DNA of 64,000 nt from Pseudomonas massiliensis (GCF_000826105.1 NZ_CCYK01000007.1:1550001-1614000), one strand, 5' to 3'; positions 48,928 to 58,531 are shown, counted from the first letter of the stretch. Numbers and translations: made by a program. The notes: generated from the letters alone by a model not told the origin.

Positions 48928-49344
48928 CCCGGCTCACAGATGCCGTTCAATACAAAGCCAGGTCCTTTGGAGGCGAATCCCGGGCATGTTCGGCGTCGCC
49001 GATATAAATTGGCCGTACCACTCGACGGCACGCTTGCCGGTTCACTTCGATCAGCGGCGCGCCTGGCGAAAAGGCTGCTATCCGCTAATGCCAAGTGTCC
49101 AGGGAAGGTGTCAGGCGAAGGCTGGCAGGCTGAACTTAAAATAATGCAAACGCAGGGTTTCAGACAATTATCCCTAGGGATAGGTAAGGGCCTTTTTTCG
49201 TCGCACGCTGAACTTGTCAAGCATCGATTCAATTGAAAATAGGACGGTGGACTGCCAAAGCAGAGCGCTATACGGCCATCTGCGCATTAAAGTTCTCCAG
49301 AGGTTGCACCGGTATAATCAACGCTTCGCCACCGCTCGCCCTGC
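48928..49344. other. Intergenic region between receiver and giant kinase genes
   Basis: No gene is supported in these 417 bp. A perfect 14-bp palindrome, TATCCCTAGGGATA, lies at 49169-49182. A consensus -10 element TATAAT with GG before it lies at 49313-49318, about 27 bp before the kinase ATG, with no good -35. The region is long enough to hold divergent promoters for both genes. Confidence 0.5.
49169..49182. promoter_or_regulatory. 14-bp perfect palindrome, possible operator
   Basis: TATCCCTAGGGATA is symmetric over its full length and lies between divergent signalling genes, 163 bp before the kinase ATG. It could be a site for the dual-output regulator; no factor can be named. Confidence 0.35.
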
Positions 49345-52300
49345 ATGGACTCAACAATGATCGGTCAACTGGACAGCTCCCGGGTACTTGCCCAGCCGCT
49401 TCAATTCGATGAGGCCTGGTTGGCCCGCTGTACCCTGAGCCTGGTTCGTCGGGAAGGGGATCTGTCCTACTGCGAAGTCCGCGACCCGCTTTTCAACCGA
49501 TGCTGGGAGGGGGTTCGAGTGTCGGTGCAGTCGCCGTGCGCCTGTCATCAATTGGAGCGGCAACACCAGCTGGCCCTGGATGCCGCCTGGGCGCAGGTAC
49601 CACAAGCGCTGATCCGGACCACCGATGGCTTGCTCCTGCTCTTTGCAAAAACCGAAGAAACGCGTTTCTCGGAGATTTTGCAGACCAGCCCGCTTCCATT
49701 GGCTCGGGTGCTGAGCATCATTCAGAAGGCAGCCCGCGCGCTGTCCAACGCCCATGCCAACGGCATCATCCACGGCAACCCTAGGCCTGTCCATATCCTC
49801 GTGGGGGAGGGCGACCATGTGCGGCTCAGCGGCTTCCAATCGACCGCGCTCGTTGCTACCAGTCATTTGCTCCCGACCCTGGAGCAATGGCCCTATGTGG
49901 CGCCGGAACAGATCCGGCCGTCAGAGAGGGTTTCAGATGCCAGAAGCGATCTCTACGGGTTGGGGGTGGTGCTTTACCAGGCGCTCATCGGCCACCTGCC
50001 GTTCGAAGCGAAGGACCCGGCCCACTGGATGCACGCCCACCTTGCCATTCCCGTCTCGCTTGGCGCCGTGGATGAGGCGCGTGTGCCCCAGATGGTGCGC
50101 CAGATAATCCTCAGGTTACTGGCCAAGGATCCTGGGGCGCGCTATCAGACCGCCGATGCCCTGGCCGCCGACCTGTCCCACTGCATCGCACAATGGGAGG
50201 CCACGGCCTCCATCAAAGACTTCGTACTTGGAAGAAACGACTTCAAGCCCGGCTTCTCCAGGTCGCAGCGCCTGTTTGGTCGCGAGTACGAAAGCGAGCG
50301 ACTCAAGGGGGCCCTGCGCCGGGTATCTACCACCGGCGTCTCCGAATTGTTATTGGTCAGCGGTGCGCCTGGGGCGGGAAAATCCGCACTGGTCAGCGAT
50401 CTTTTCCAAGGGCAGGGCAGGCATTGGTGGGCCAGTGGCAAGAGTGACCTGCTGCAGCGTCAGGTACCCTATGCTCCCCTGGCTCAAGTGTTCCAATCCT
50501 TGGCCAGCCGCGCCCTCGGACGCTCGGAAGAACAGCTCAAAACGATACGCCAGGCCCTGCTCAAGAACCTGGACGGCAACGGCCGCCTACTGACCGAACT
50601 GGTGCCGGAGCTTGAAACGGTGATCGGCCGCCAACCTCCGCTGACCGAGCTGCCGGCGCGCCAGGCTCAAGGGCGGGCGACCCGCACGCTACTGCGGGCG
50701 TTGGCAGCGTTCCCTAGCGAGGGAGAACCGCTGCTGCTGTTCCTGGATGACCTCCAATGGGCTGATGAGTCCACGCTTCTGCTGCTCACGGCCTTCCTCA
50801 ACGAGCCGCCAGGCAACGTCTTGTTGATCGTGGCGTATCGTGACAACGAAGTGGAGGCGTTGCGTAGCCACGGGCAGTTCCTCGATCACGCTGCCCAGCG
50901 CAACATCACCCCTGCTTCGGAAGTGTTCCTGGAGCCGCTGTCCAGCGAATCCGTGGCGCAACTGATGAGCGCCTCGCTGGCGTTGCCCATCGACGACGCC
51001 CCGCACCTGGCCAAGATCGTAGCTGCCAAGACGGCTGGCAACCCTTACTTCGTACACCAGATCGTGCGGGCGATGGTCGACGATCGCATCTTGCGGGTGG
51101 ACGCCGCCACCGGGCATTGGGCCTGGTCTGCGCAGCAGGTGCGCAAGCATGAATATGCCGACAACGTGGTTGACCTGATGATCGAGCGCCTGGATCGGTT
51201 GCCGGTAGACCAGCGCGAGCTCATGCGCCTGGCCAGTTGCGTGGGTACCCGTTGCGATCAGGCACTGCTGTTGCACATCAGCGACAAGTCCCCTGCCCAG
51301 ACCTCCAGACACCTGGAACCGCTACTCTCGGCCGGGCTGCTGATCCACGATGAAGGCAGTTACACCTTCCCCCACGACCGCTTGCTGGAGGCAGCCTACA
51401 ACATGGTGCCCGTGGAACAGCAGGCAACCCAGCATGGCCTGATCGCCGCGGCGATGCTGGAAGTCTGGAGCGAACGGCCGGGCGACCGCGCGTTCGAGAT
51501 CGCCAACCAGATCCAGCGTGCCTCCCTGCACACCATTGCTTCGCAGTACCGCATACCCTTCACCCGATTGCTGATCGCCGCCGCCGAACGTGCCAAGGAC
51601 GCCGCGGCCCTGAACCAGGCCAGCGGCTATCTGGCCACGGCCATTGGCCTGCTAGAAGAGCCTGGCTGGGGCTTCCAGTACGTAGATTGTTTCGAAGCGC
51701 ACCGCCTCTATGCCGAATGCGAGCTGCAACTGGGACACCTCCAGGCGTCCGAGGAATTGATCTCGGCGGTATTGCTCAATGCCTGCGCCCCTTATGACCA
51801 GGCCATTGCCTATCGCCTGCAGGCCACCCTCAAAACCTTGCAGTCGGACTACGAAAGCGCCATCTCCGCGGCACTGGCTGGGCTTCGCCTGCTGGGCGTG
51901 GATCTGGACCGGCATCCCAGCGAGGCGGAAATCGATCGTTCCTACGCCGTCATCAGGGAGCTGATCAGCGCCCGTCCTGTCGAAGAGCTGGGCCAGCTCA
52001 CGCCTTGCGCGGACCGGGTATTCATCGCCTCGGTAGACCTGCTCAGCGCGCTGTTCTGCACGTTGTTCATCGAAGGAGGCCTGCGTTTCACCCACCTGGC
52101 CAAGATCGTGGAACTGACCCTGCGTCACGGCTCGGCCCCGGCTTCGGCCCAAGGCCTGGCCTGGTTCGGCGTGGTACTGGCAGACCGCTTCGGTGCCTAT
52201 GCCCAAGGCCTGGCCTTCGCACAGGCAGGCCAAAGCATGGTGGATGCCCGAGGCTACGAGCATACGCGGGCGGCGACCCTGGTGGCGATGGATCGTCTGT

Positions 52301-54495
52301 CACCCTGGACCCTGCCACTCAAGAGCGCGCTGCAAAAGGCCAAGCAAGCCATACACGCGGGCCAGGCGGGCGAGAACATCAGCATGGCCTGCTACGCCTG
52401 CTACCACGTGGCTTCGGATCTGCTCATCATGGGCGAGCGCCTGATCAAGGTGGAGGAAGAGATCTCCCGGGGCCTGGCGCTGGTCCGCCAGTACCAGTAC
52501 GCCGACGTGGAGCAGATACTGCTGGCGCAGAAGCAGTTCGTTACAGCCATGCGTCATGGTCGTGGCACCAGGACGGGGCCGGCCAGCACCGAGGAAGGAA
52601 GCCTGCCGCTGCGCCCACTCTCTAGTGGCACCTCGCAGACCACCGCGTTCTTCAAGCATCTGTACGCGGGCATGACCGCATACTTCTACCACGACTTCGT
52701 CAGCGCGATCGCCGAATTCGATGCGGCCGAACGCCTGGCCTGGGCCATACCCGGGCATATCAACCTGGCGGATTTCTACCTCTATTCAAGTCTGGCCAAG
52801 GCTCACCCCGACGCCCCGGGCGAGCTACCTGGCAAGCTCGGTTTACTGCAAGCGACCCGGGAGCGCTTCGCCAGCTGGGCTGCGATCAACCCGGCCACCT
52901 TCAAGAGCAAGCTGATGTTCATCGAAGGCATGATCGCCATGCTTCAGGATGACGACATGCATGCTATCCGTTGCTTCGACGAATCGGCCATTGCTTCGGC
53001 GGCGGCCGGCTTCGTCAATGAATACGCTCTCGCGCACGAGATGCTGGGAACCGCCACGGGCAAGAACGGCTTGATCTCTGGCATCACCCTCCACATGCGT
53101 GTGGCGCGGGACTGGTACAGAATGTGGGGCGGGGACGGCAAGGCGGACTGGCTGGAAAGGAAATTCTCCTTCCTGGCCAGCGAGCCTATCGTGGAGCATC
53201 GCCCCTTCGCCGAGCCTGGGCTGGACCTTGCCGTCAGCATCCAGACGGCCAAAGCGCTGAGCGAAGAGGTGTTGCTGGACCGCCTGGTCGTTACCTTGAT
53301 GAACCACCTGATGGTCCAGGCTGGCGCGGACCTGGGCGTGCTCTACGTGGTCCAGGCCGGCAAGCTCAATATTGCGGCTTCCGGCAGGGTGGCCCAGGGT
53401 GAGGTAGTGATCGACCTGGACAACCTTTCCCAGGCCGAGGTGCCCGCTTCGGTGCTCAACGCGACCTTCCGTACCCGCAAGGCGTTGGTGCTGGACGATG
53501 TGCATATCGACTGCCCGGAGGCGTACCGGGATGACTTCGTGCTGCGTCATACCCGCTCCGTGCTGTGCATGCCCTTGCTGCGCCAGGGGGCGGTGCTGGG
53601 CCTGGTGTATCTGGAAAACAGCCTGTCGCCGGGGGTCTTCAACGAGCAGCGGCTATCGGTGCTGGACATAGTCGCGACCCAGGCCGCCGTTTCCCTGGAT
53701 ACCGCGCGGCTATATGAAAAACTGGTGGAAGAGGCCCATCTCAAAGCTCAAGTGGAGAGCGAGCTGAGGCGGTCCCGCGAGGCGCTGGCCCGCAGCGCGC
53801 ACCTGACGGTGATGGGGGAGCTTTCAGCGTCAATCTCTCATGAAATCAGCCAGCCGCTGCTGGGTATAGTCTCCAATGCCGATGCCAGCCTGATGTGGCT
53901 CGCCCGTGAACAGCCTGATATCGAAGAGGCCATACGCGGGCTGGAGGACATACGTGCCGATGGCGCCAGGGCGACCAACATCGTGCGCGCCTTGCGCCAA
54001 CTTGCCAAGCAGACGCCGCCGCAACGCCAGCCTTTCAGGCTCGATGAGCTTATCCGGGAAGTCTTGCGGTTGACCGCAGCGGACCTGGAGCGCCAGAACG
54101 TTACCCTTCAAGCCAACCTGGAACCGGAGCTGAGCGTCAACGCCGACCCAGTGCAGATTCAGCAGGTGGTCTACAACCTGATCAACAACGCGGCCGAGGC
54201 CGTTTCGCTCAACAGTGGCGTACGGGTCATCCAGATCCATGCCTCGCGTGATGGAGACGAGGCGCAGGTCCGGGTGGATGACAACGGCCCGGGTATCGCG
54301 GTCGAAAACCGCGAACGGATCTTCGAGGCCTTCTTCACGACCAAGGGCACCGGCCTGGGCATGGGCCTGGCCATCTGCCGAACCATCATGAGGGCGCACG
54401 GTGGCAACCTGGTGGCCGAAGACAATGAGCAGGGCGGTGGACGCATTCGCTTTTCGCTATTGGCGGCAGGCCTATCGAACCCGCCCCTGGTGTGA
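49345..54495 (+). CDS. Hybrid pseudokinase-AAA ATPase-GAF-histidine kinase
   Basis: A 1716-residue soluble signalling protein. Residues 1-280 have a Ser/Thr kinase fold: the C-lobe is kept (YVAPEQIRPS, SDLYGLGVVLYQALIGHLPF) but the HRD loop reads H143-G-N and DFG reads G-F-Q (near 163), so it should be catalytically dead. Residues 310-600 are an AAA/STAND ATPase with Walker A GAPGAGKS (340-347) and Walker B FLDD (near 468). A long helical repeat region follows, then a GAF domain (about 1310-1450). The histidine kinase has H1499 (SHEISQPL), LINNAAEAV, VDDNGPGI and GTGLGMGLAIC. The family is usually called trifunctional Ser/Thr kinase-ATP-binding-histidine kinase. It likely phosphorylates the nearby receivers. 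Confidence 0.9.
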   Translation: MDSTMIGQLDSSRVLAQPLQFDEAWLARCTLSLVRREGDLSYCEVRDPLFNRCWEGVRVSVQSPCACHQLERQHQLALDAAWAQVPQALIRTTDGLLLLFAKTEETRFSEILQTSPLPLARVLSIIQKAARALSNAHANGIIHGNPRPVHILVGEGDHVRLSGFQSTALVATSHLLPTLEQWPYVAPEQIRPSERVSDARSDLYGLGVVLYQALIGHLPFEAKDPAHWMHAHLAIPVSLGAVDEARVPQMVRQIILRLLAKDPGARYQTADALAADLSHCIAQWEATASIKDFVLGRNDFKPGFSRSQRLFGREYESERLKGALRRVSTTGVSELLLVSGAPGAGKSALVSDLFQGQGRHWWASGKSDLLQRQVPYAPLAQVFQSLASRALGRSEEQLKTIRQALLKNLDGNGRLLTELVPELETVIGRQPPLTELPARQAQGRATRTLLRALAAFPSEGEPLLLFLDDLQWADESTLLLLTAFLNEPPGNVLLIVAYRDNEVEALRSHGQFLDHAAQRNITPASEVFLEPLSSESVAQLMSASLALPIDDAPHLAKIVAAKTAGNPYFVHQIVRAMVDDRILRVDAATGHWAWSAQQVRKHEYADNVVDLMIERLDRLPVDQRELMRLASCVGTRCDQALLLHISDKSPAQTSRHLEPLLSAGLLIHDEGSYTFPHDRLLEAAYNMVPVEQQATQHGLIAAAMLEVWSERPGDRAFEIANQIQRASLHTIASQYRIPFTRLLIAAAERAKDAAALNQASGYLATAIGLLEEPGWGFQYVDCFEAHRLYAECELQLGHLQASEELISAVLLNACAPYDQAIAYRLQATLKTLQSDYESAISAALAGLRLLGVDLDRHPSEAEIDRSYAVIRELISARPVEELGQLTPCADRVFIASVDLLSALFCTLFIEGGLRFTHLAKIVELTLRHGSAPASAQGLAWFGVVLADRFGAYAQGLAFAQAGQSMVDARGYEHTRAATLVAMDRLSPWTLPLKSALQKAKQAIHAGQAGENISMACYACYHVASDLLIMGERLIKVEEEISRGLALVRQYQYADVEQILLAQKQFVTAMRHGRGTRTGPASTEEGSLPLRPLSSGTSQTTAFFKHLYAGMTAYFYHDFVSAIAEFDAAERLAWAIPGHINLADFYLYSSLAKAHPDAPGELPGKLGLLQATRERFASWAAINPATFKSKLMFIEGMIAMLQDDDMHAIRCFDESAIASAAAGFVNEYALAHEMLGTATGKNGLISGITLHMRVARDWYRMWGGDGKADWLERKFSFLASEPIVEHRPFAEPGLDLAVSIQTAKALSEEVLLDRLVVTLMNHLMVQAGADLGVLYVVQAGKLNIAASGRVAQGEVVIDLDNLSQAEVPASVLNATFRTRKALVLDDVHIDCPEAYRDDFVLRHTRSVLCMPLLRQGAVLGLVYLENSLSPGVFNEQRLSVLDIVATQAAVSLDTARLYEKLVEEAHLKAQVESELRRSREALARSAHLTVMGELSASISHEISQPLLGIVSNADASLMWLAREQPDIEEAIRGLEDIRADGARATNIVRALRQLAKQTPPQRQPFRLDELIREVLRLTAADLERQNVTLQANLEPELSVNADPVQIQQVVYNLINNAAEAVSLNSGVRVIQIHASRDGDEAQVRVDDNGPGIAVENRERIFEAFFTTKGTGLGMGLAICRTIMRAHGGNLVAEDNEQGGGRIRFSLLAAGLSNPPLV

Positions 54496-54615
54496 TCGTC
54501 ATGGGGGCTGGACAGCACAGCCATACAATCCCGGCGTAAGCGTTTTCTTTAGGCTGGCCCTGTCTATCTCGCGCTTTGCAGCGAGAGATCCACTCCCAGC
54601 CAAAGGCCCTTCATC

Positions 54616-55512
54616 ATGCTTTCGACGTTCATCAAACCCACCCTCCTGGCACTTGCGCTGACTGCCAGCGGCTATAGCCTTGCAGCCCCCGCATCGGTGG
54701 CGGTAGCGCCGCAATACGACACCACTCATGTGTATGTGCAGCCCGCCGAGGTGGACCGTTTCGTCCAGGCTTTCCTGGCCACCTTCGGCGGCAAGAGCAC
54801 CCCGCAGGTGGTGGTGAACGTGTTGCCAGTCCCTAGCAGCACCACTTCCCAGCTGCTGCAGACGCCGGTAGGCACCGTCTCGCTGTTCGGCTTCAGCACG
54901 CCCGTGCCTTACCCTTTTGGCAGTGAGCGAAATGGCTATCTCGTGCGGGACATGGACGAAGCGCTCGCTGCTGCGAAAGCCAGCGGAGCATCAGTGCTGG
55001 TGCAGGATTTCCCGGATCCGATCGGGCGCGACGCTGTCATCCAGTGGCCAGGTGGTGTCAACCTGCAGCTCTATTGGCACACCAGGACACCGAACTACAC
55101 GCCCTTCGCCCACGTCCCCGAAAACCGCGTGTATGTGGCCGCAGACCGGGCGGATGCTTTCGTCAAGGCGTTCCTGGCATTTTCCCATGGCAGGCTCGAG
55201 AGCGATGATCGGCACGCCGCAGGCGAACAGGTCGGGCAGCCCGGTAAAAGCTTCCGTCGCCTCAGCCTGAACTCGGACTTCGGCAAGATGGTAGTACTGG
55301 CCACGGACGGGCACCTGCCGTACCCCTACGGTCACGAGAACACGGGGTACGAGGTGGACGACCTGGCCGCCACCCTCATAAAGGCCCAGGGAGCAGGGGT
55401 GAAGGTATTGGTCCCCGCAGCCGAACAGGCCGGGCGCCGCGCCGCGCTGGTGCAATTCCCGGGGGGCTACGTGGCGGAGATCCACCAGTCGACCCTCCAG
55501 AAAAAGTCTTGA
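54616..55512 (+). CDS. Periplasmic VOC/glyoxalase-like protein
   Basis: A 298-residue exported protein. The signal peptide is about residues 1-24 (LLALALTASGYSLAAPA). Two glyoxalase/VOC-type halves follow: residues 35-155 (HVYVQPAEVDRFVQAFLATFGG to VIQWPGGVNLQLYWH) and 170-292 (RVYVAADRADAFVKAFLAFSHG to VQFPGGYVAEIHQ). Conserved His and Glu positions that could hold a metal are present in the second half. Secreted VOC proteins are uncommon; a binding or detoxifying role is possible. It is 7 bp from the porin gene and likely cotranscribed. Confidence 0.8.
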   Translation: MLSTFIKPTLLALALTASGYSLAAPASVAVAPQYDTTHVYVQPAEVDRFVQAFLATFGGKSTPQVVVNVLPVPSSTTSQLLQTPVGTVSLFGFSTPVPYPFGSERNGYLVRDMDEALAAAKASGASVLVQDFPDPIGRDAVIQWPGGVNLQLYWHTRTPNYTPFAHVPENRVYVAADRADAFVKAFLAFSHGRLESDDRHAAGEQVGQPGKSFRRLSLNSDFGKMVVLATDGHLPYPYGHENTGYEVDDLAATLIKAQGAGVKVLVPAAEQAGRRAALVQFPGGYVAEIHQSTLQKKS

Positions 55513-55519
55513 CCGGGGA

Positions 55520-56941
55520 ATGATGCCCATGCGGCCCAGCCATACCCGCAAGACGCTGGCGTGGGCCTTGGCAACGCTCTGTTCACTGGAAGTTTCCAGT
55601 GGCCGGGCCGCCGAGGCCGCGAGCGCGCCTCAACGACCAGCGATCAAGGCCAACCGCTGGCAGGAAGACTGGTCACCCCTGGCCGACCCCGCCGTGCGCA
55701 CCGCGCCGCTGGACGGGCTCAAATACATTCCGCTGCCGGGCCTGGGATCCGCTGCCTACCTCTCCCTGGGCGCCACCCTGCGCGAGCGCTACGAGCTGAA
55801 CGACGCCAACGGCTTCGGCACCCGGGGCCAGCGTGATACCTGGCTGATCCAGCGACTGCAGGCCCATGCCGACTTGCACCTCGGCGAACACTGGCGCCTG
55901 TTCACTCAATTGGAAGATGCCAGGGCCTTCGACAAGCGCAGCCTTGGGGGCGCGGACCAGAACCATCTGGACCTGCGCCTGGCCTTCGCTGAATACCAGG
56001 CCAGGGTGGGCGACGATACCTTCAAGGCGCGTGTTGGCCGGCAAGATTTCGCCTTCGACCTGCAGCGGTTCATCTCCAGTCGCGATGGGCCCAACGTTCG
56101 CCAGTCTTTCGATGCACTCTGGGCTGACTGGGAAACGCCTCAATGGCGCCTGATCGGCCTGGCCAGCCATCCGATGCAGTATCAGGACGAGCGCCACTTC
56201 GACGACAAGTCCAACAGCGCCCAGGCTTTTCATATGCTGCGTGTCGAGCGCTTGGTGGGAGGAAAGAACGAGCTCTCCGCCTATTTTGGAGTGTATGAAG
56301 AACAGGACGCGGGTTACCTGGATGCCGAGGGCGACGAGCGCCGGCCTGTATTCGACGCACGACTGGCCGGCAGTGCGAATGGCTACGACTGGGATCTGGA
56401 AGGCATGCTGCAACGCGGCACGGTGGGCAGCAAGCGCATTCGCGCCTGGGGTGGTGGCACTCGCCTCGGTTACACGTGGCTGCAGGTCCCCTGGTCGCCG
56501 CGCCTGGGCTTGCAGCTCGACGCGGCCTCCGGTGACCGCAACGCCGGAGACGGCAGCCTGGGCACCTTCAACCCGCTGTTTCCCAACGGTTACTACTTCT
56601 CCCTTTCGGGTTATACCGGCTACAGCAACCTCTACCATGTGAAGCCTTCCCTGACCCTCAGGCCGGCTACAGGGCTATCGATCATGGGGGCAGTAGGCCT
56701 GCTATGGCGCCAGACCACAACCGACGCGGTCTACACCCAGCCGAATCTACCGGTGGCCGGCACGGCGGGGCAGGGCGGGCGCTGGACCGGCTACTACGAC
56801 CAGCTGCGTGCGGACTATGCCTTCACTCGCAACTTGTCCGGCGCCGTGGAAGCTGTTCACTACGAAGTCGGCCATGTTCTGCGCGACGCTGGAGGGCATG
56901 ACAGCAACTACCTGGGCATGGAACTCAAATTCAGTTGGTAG
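55520..56941 (+). CDS. Alginate-export-type outer-membrane porin
   Basis: A 473-residue outer-membrane protein with a signal peptide (about residues 1-32) and beta-barrel character throughout. It ends in a typical C-terminal strand with aromatic terminus (YLGMELKFSW). It matches the alginate_exp group (GATLRERYELNDANGFGTRG, LRLAFAEYQARVGDDTFKARVGRQDFAFDLQRFISSRDGPNVRQSF). No other alginate synthesis genes are present, so it likely takes up or exports a small acidic solute. It follows the VOC gene by 7 bp. Confidence 0.87.
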   Translation: MMPMRPSHTRKTLAWALATLCSLEVSSGRAAEAASAPQRPAIKANRWQEDWSPLADPAVRTAPLDGLKYIPLPGLGSAAYLSLGATLRERYELNDANGFGTRGQRDTWLIQRLQAHADLHLGEHWRLFTQLEDARAFDKRSLGGADQNHLDLRLAFAEYQARVGDDTFKARVGRQDFAFDLQRFISSRDGPNVRQSFDALWADWETPQWRLIGLASHPMQYQDERHFDDKSNSAQAFHMLRVERLVGGKNELSAYFGVYEEQDAGYLDAEGDERRPVFDARLAGSANGYDWDLEGMLQRGTVGSKRIRAWGGGTRLGYTWLQVPWSPRLGLQLDAASGDRNAGDGSLGTFNPLFPNGYYFSLSGYTGYSNLYHVKPSLTLRPATGLSIMGAVGLLWRQTTTDAVYTQPNLPVAGTAGQGGRWTGYYDQLRADYAFTRNLSGAVEAVHYEVGHVLRDAGGHDSNYLGMELKFSW

Positions 56942-57019
56942 CGTTGCGCTGCCGCGCTACCGACAACAGGCTACCAACGGACCTTCAACACCTTGTCGCC
57001 AGCACCTGAAAGCCGCGCC

Positions 57020-57249
57020 GCCTACCATTCTGATGACGGGCAACGTAACTCAGGTCGCCATCGACCTGTGCGGTCTGGGGGGCTGTAGGTGCAGACGAGC
57101 GTTCGCAGACCAGACGCGGACTGGGCGAGGTATCCATCAATCCGCTGGGCCTTGCCTTGGGTTGTATCAGCGACGCCCTAGCCTATGCGGGCGTCGGCGT
57201 GCACAGCCTGTTGCTGCCGCTGGCCGTGGCCGCCTGGATGCGGTGCTGG
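57020..57249 (+). pseudogene. DUF1275 (YoaK-like) membrane protein remnant
   Basis: One frame reads PTILMTGNVTQVAIDLCGL near 57020-57080, a signature of DUF1275 proteins. After disrupted sequence, another frame reads GLALGCISDALAYAGVGVHS followed by LLLPLAVAAWMRCW near 57147-57249, matching their later membrane segments. Start, middle and end are missing. It is a decayed and internally deleted copy. Confidence 0.7.
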
Positions 57250-57290
57250 CCTACCGCGGCCGAACCGCGGACTAGAGTCGCTCGGCACTG

Positions 57291-57677
57291 TCAGAGGCGG
57301 GGGAGCACCCAGGCGCCTGGCCCGGTGATGGCCAGGCCGCCGAACAGGATCGCCAGCAGCCAGGCAAACTGGCCTTCCTCCAGTGACCATTGCGGGTGAA
57401 CGATCACTAGGGCTATCGCAAGCACCGCCAGGACAGGCAGGCAGGCCAGCCGCGCATAAAACCCAGCGATCAATAGCAGCGGGCAGAAGACTTCCGCGAA
57501 GACGGCCAGGCCCAAGGTCAGGGTGGGGCCCAGACCAAAGGGGTCTTCGATCCGGAGCAGTTGCTCTTGCCAATGCATCAACTTTGGCAAACCGTGAACG
57601 GCCAGCAGCAGTAGCGCGGCCGCCACCCGCATGAACAGTAGACCCGTGTCCACAGCATTGTAAGCGCGAGCGTGCAT
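57291..57677 (-). CDS. DoxX family membrane protein
   Basis: A 128-residue protein with about four transmembrane helices and the DoxX pattern: LLFMRVAAALLLLAVHGLPKLMHW at the N-terminus, VFAEVFCPLLLIAGFYARLACLPVL in the middle and a short C-terminal helix. DoxX proteins are small membrane components linked with redox or thiol stress responses; the substrate is unclear. It lies between two pseudogenes and appears intact. Its upstream neighbour on the same strand is the catalase remnant. Confidence 0.88.
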   Translation of the reverse strand: MHARAYNAVDTGLLFMRVAAALLLLAVHGLPKLMHWQEQLLRIEDPFGLGPTLTLGLAVFAEVFCPLLLIAGFYARLACLPVLAVLAIALVIVHPQWSLEEGQFAWLLAILFGGLAITGPGAWVLPRL

Positions 57678-57757
57678 GGGTGAACTCCATCAAGGTTCAA
57701 AGTGACAGCCGCCCTAAAACGAAAGCCTCGACGCTGCCGGCTGCGGTTAAAAGAGGC

Positions 57758-58083
57758 CTAGCGCACCAGCACTTCCAGCGCGTTGGCCATCTTTTGGCCA
57801 TAGTCAGGATCAGCCTTGACGAAATGCTGCAACTGCCGCTGCACCTTGTCCTCGGTCACGCCCTGCATGGCGCTGGCGATGTTGCTGATCAGCAGTTGCT
57901 GCTATGCCGGGCTCATCAGCCTGAACAGGGCACCGGCCTGGCTCTAGTAGTCGCTGTCGGTACGGTAATCATAGCGAGTCGCGGCGCCACTGAGGGCAGT
58001 CCCGGCTCTGCATAGGCCGGCACCTGCCTGGGTATTTCGCTTGGCGCACCGAGGGCGGTGGTCAAGGGTATGGGTATCGCTCA
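57758..58083 (-). pseudogene. Catalase remnant
   Basis: The minus strand holds both ends of a catalase and lacks the middle. From a GTG at 58083 behind GGAG: SDTHTL, then after a frameshift TTALGAPSEIPRQVPAYAEP. A C-terminal part follows: RYDYRTDSDY, stop, SQAGALFRLMSPA, stop, QQLLISNIASAMQGVTEDKV and VKADPDYGQKMANALEVLVR. Two in-frame stops and loss of the heme-binding core show that it is not functional. Confidence 0.8.
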
Positions 58084-58531
58084 CAAGAATTCTCCGCTTA
58101 GAAAACCCTTATGTTCCGATAGCATGGACGCTGGCCGCTTGCCCGGTTGTGCTTAATTTGGCGTGCACAGCGGCAAGCTAGGATGGTCGCGCGATCGTTC
58201 CTGGCGTAAACCAGTGGGAAGGTCCCGCCACTGCGCTTCAAGCGCAGCCGTCAACACCGGGGATTGAGCTGGTGTCGGAAGGGGCTTCGCGCCACACTTT
58301 GGCGCCTGCCGCAGGCTCGGCAGGCTACCCGTTCATTAATGATGGTCCAGGTTACATTCCATCATTCCATCATTCCATCGGCTGCATCGTCGAACCGTGC
58401 TGGGTAGTCCGTGCTCCAGCAGGCCATGCATCGGCGCGGAGCTGCGCAAGCAGCATGGCCGCAAGCCCCTTACCGACCGTACGGTCAACAGATGACAGGC
58501 GTCCGCAGCCTGGCACAGCGAGGGCGCTTCG
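58084..58531. other. Non-coding or decayed segment
   Basis: No supported gene in 448 bp. A fragment in one frame (GAELRKQHGRKPLTDRTV, about 58437-58490) has protein-like character but no start or continuation. Three 8-bp repeats are present. The segment continues the decayed region around the catalase remnant. Confidence 0.5.
58355..58378. repeat. Three 8-bp direct repeats
   Basis: CATTCCAT occurs three times in a row. Such a short unit can change copy number by slippage. It is not inside a supported gene. Confidence 0.9.

Noticed and set aside
48940..49236. A 98-residue frame in the gap before the giant kinase
   Set aside because: It has no ribosome binding site or family resemblance and spans the palindrome and likely promoter region.
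55520..56941. Membership in an alginate biosynthesis operon
   Set aside because: Only the porin matches the alginate-export group; no polymerase, epimerase or lyase genes are near.
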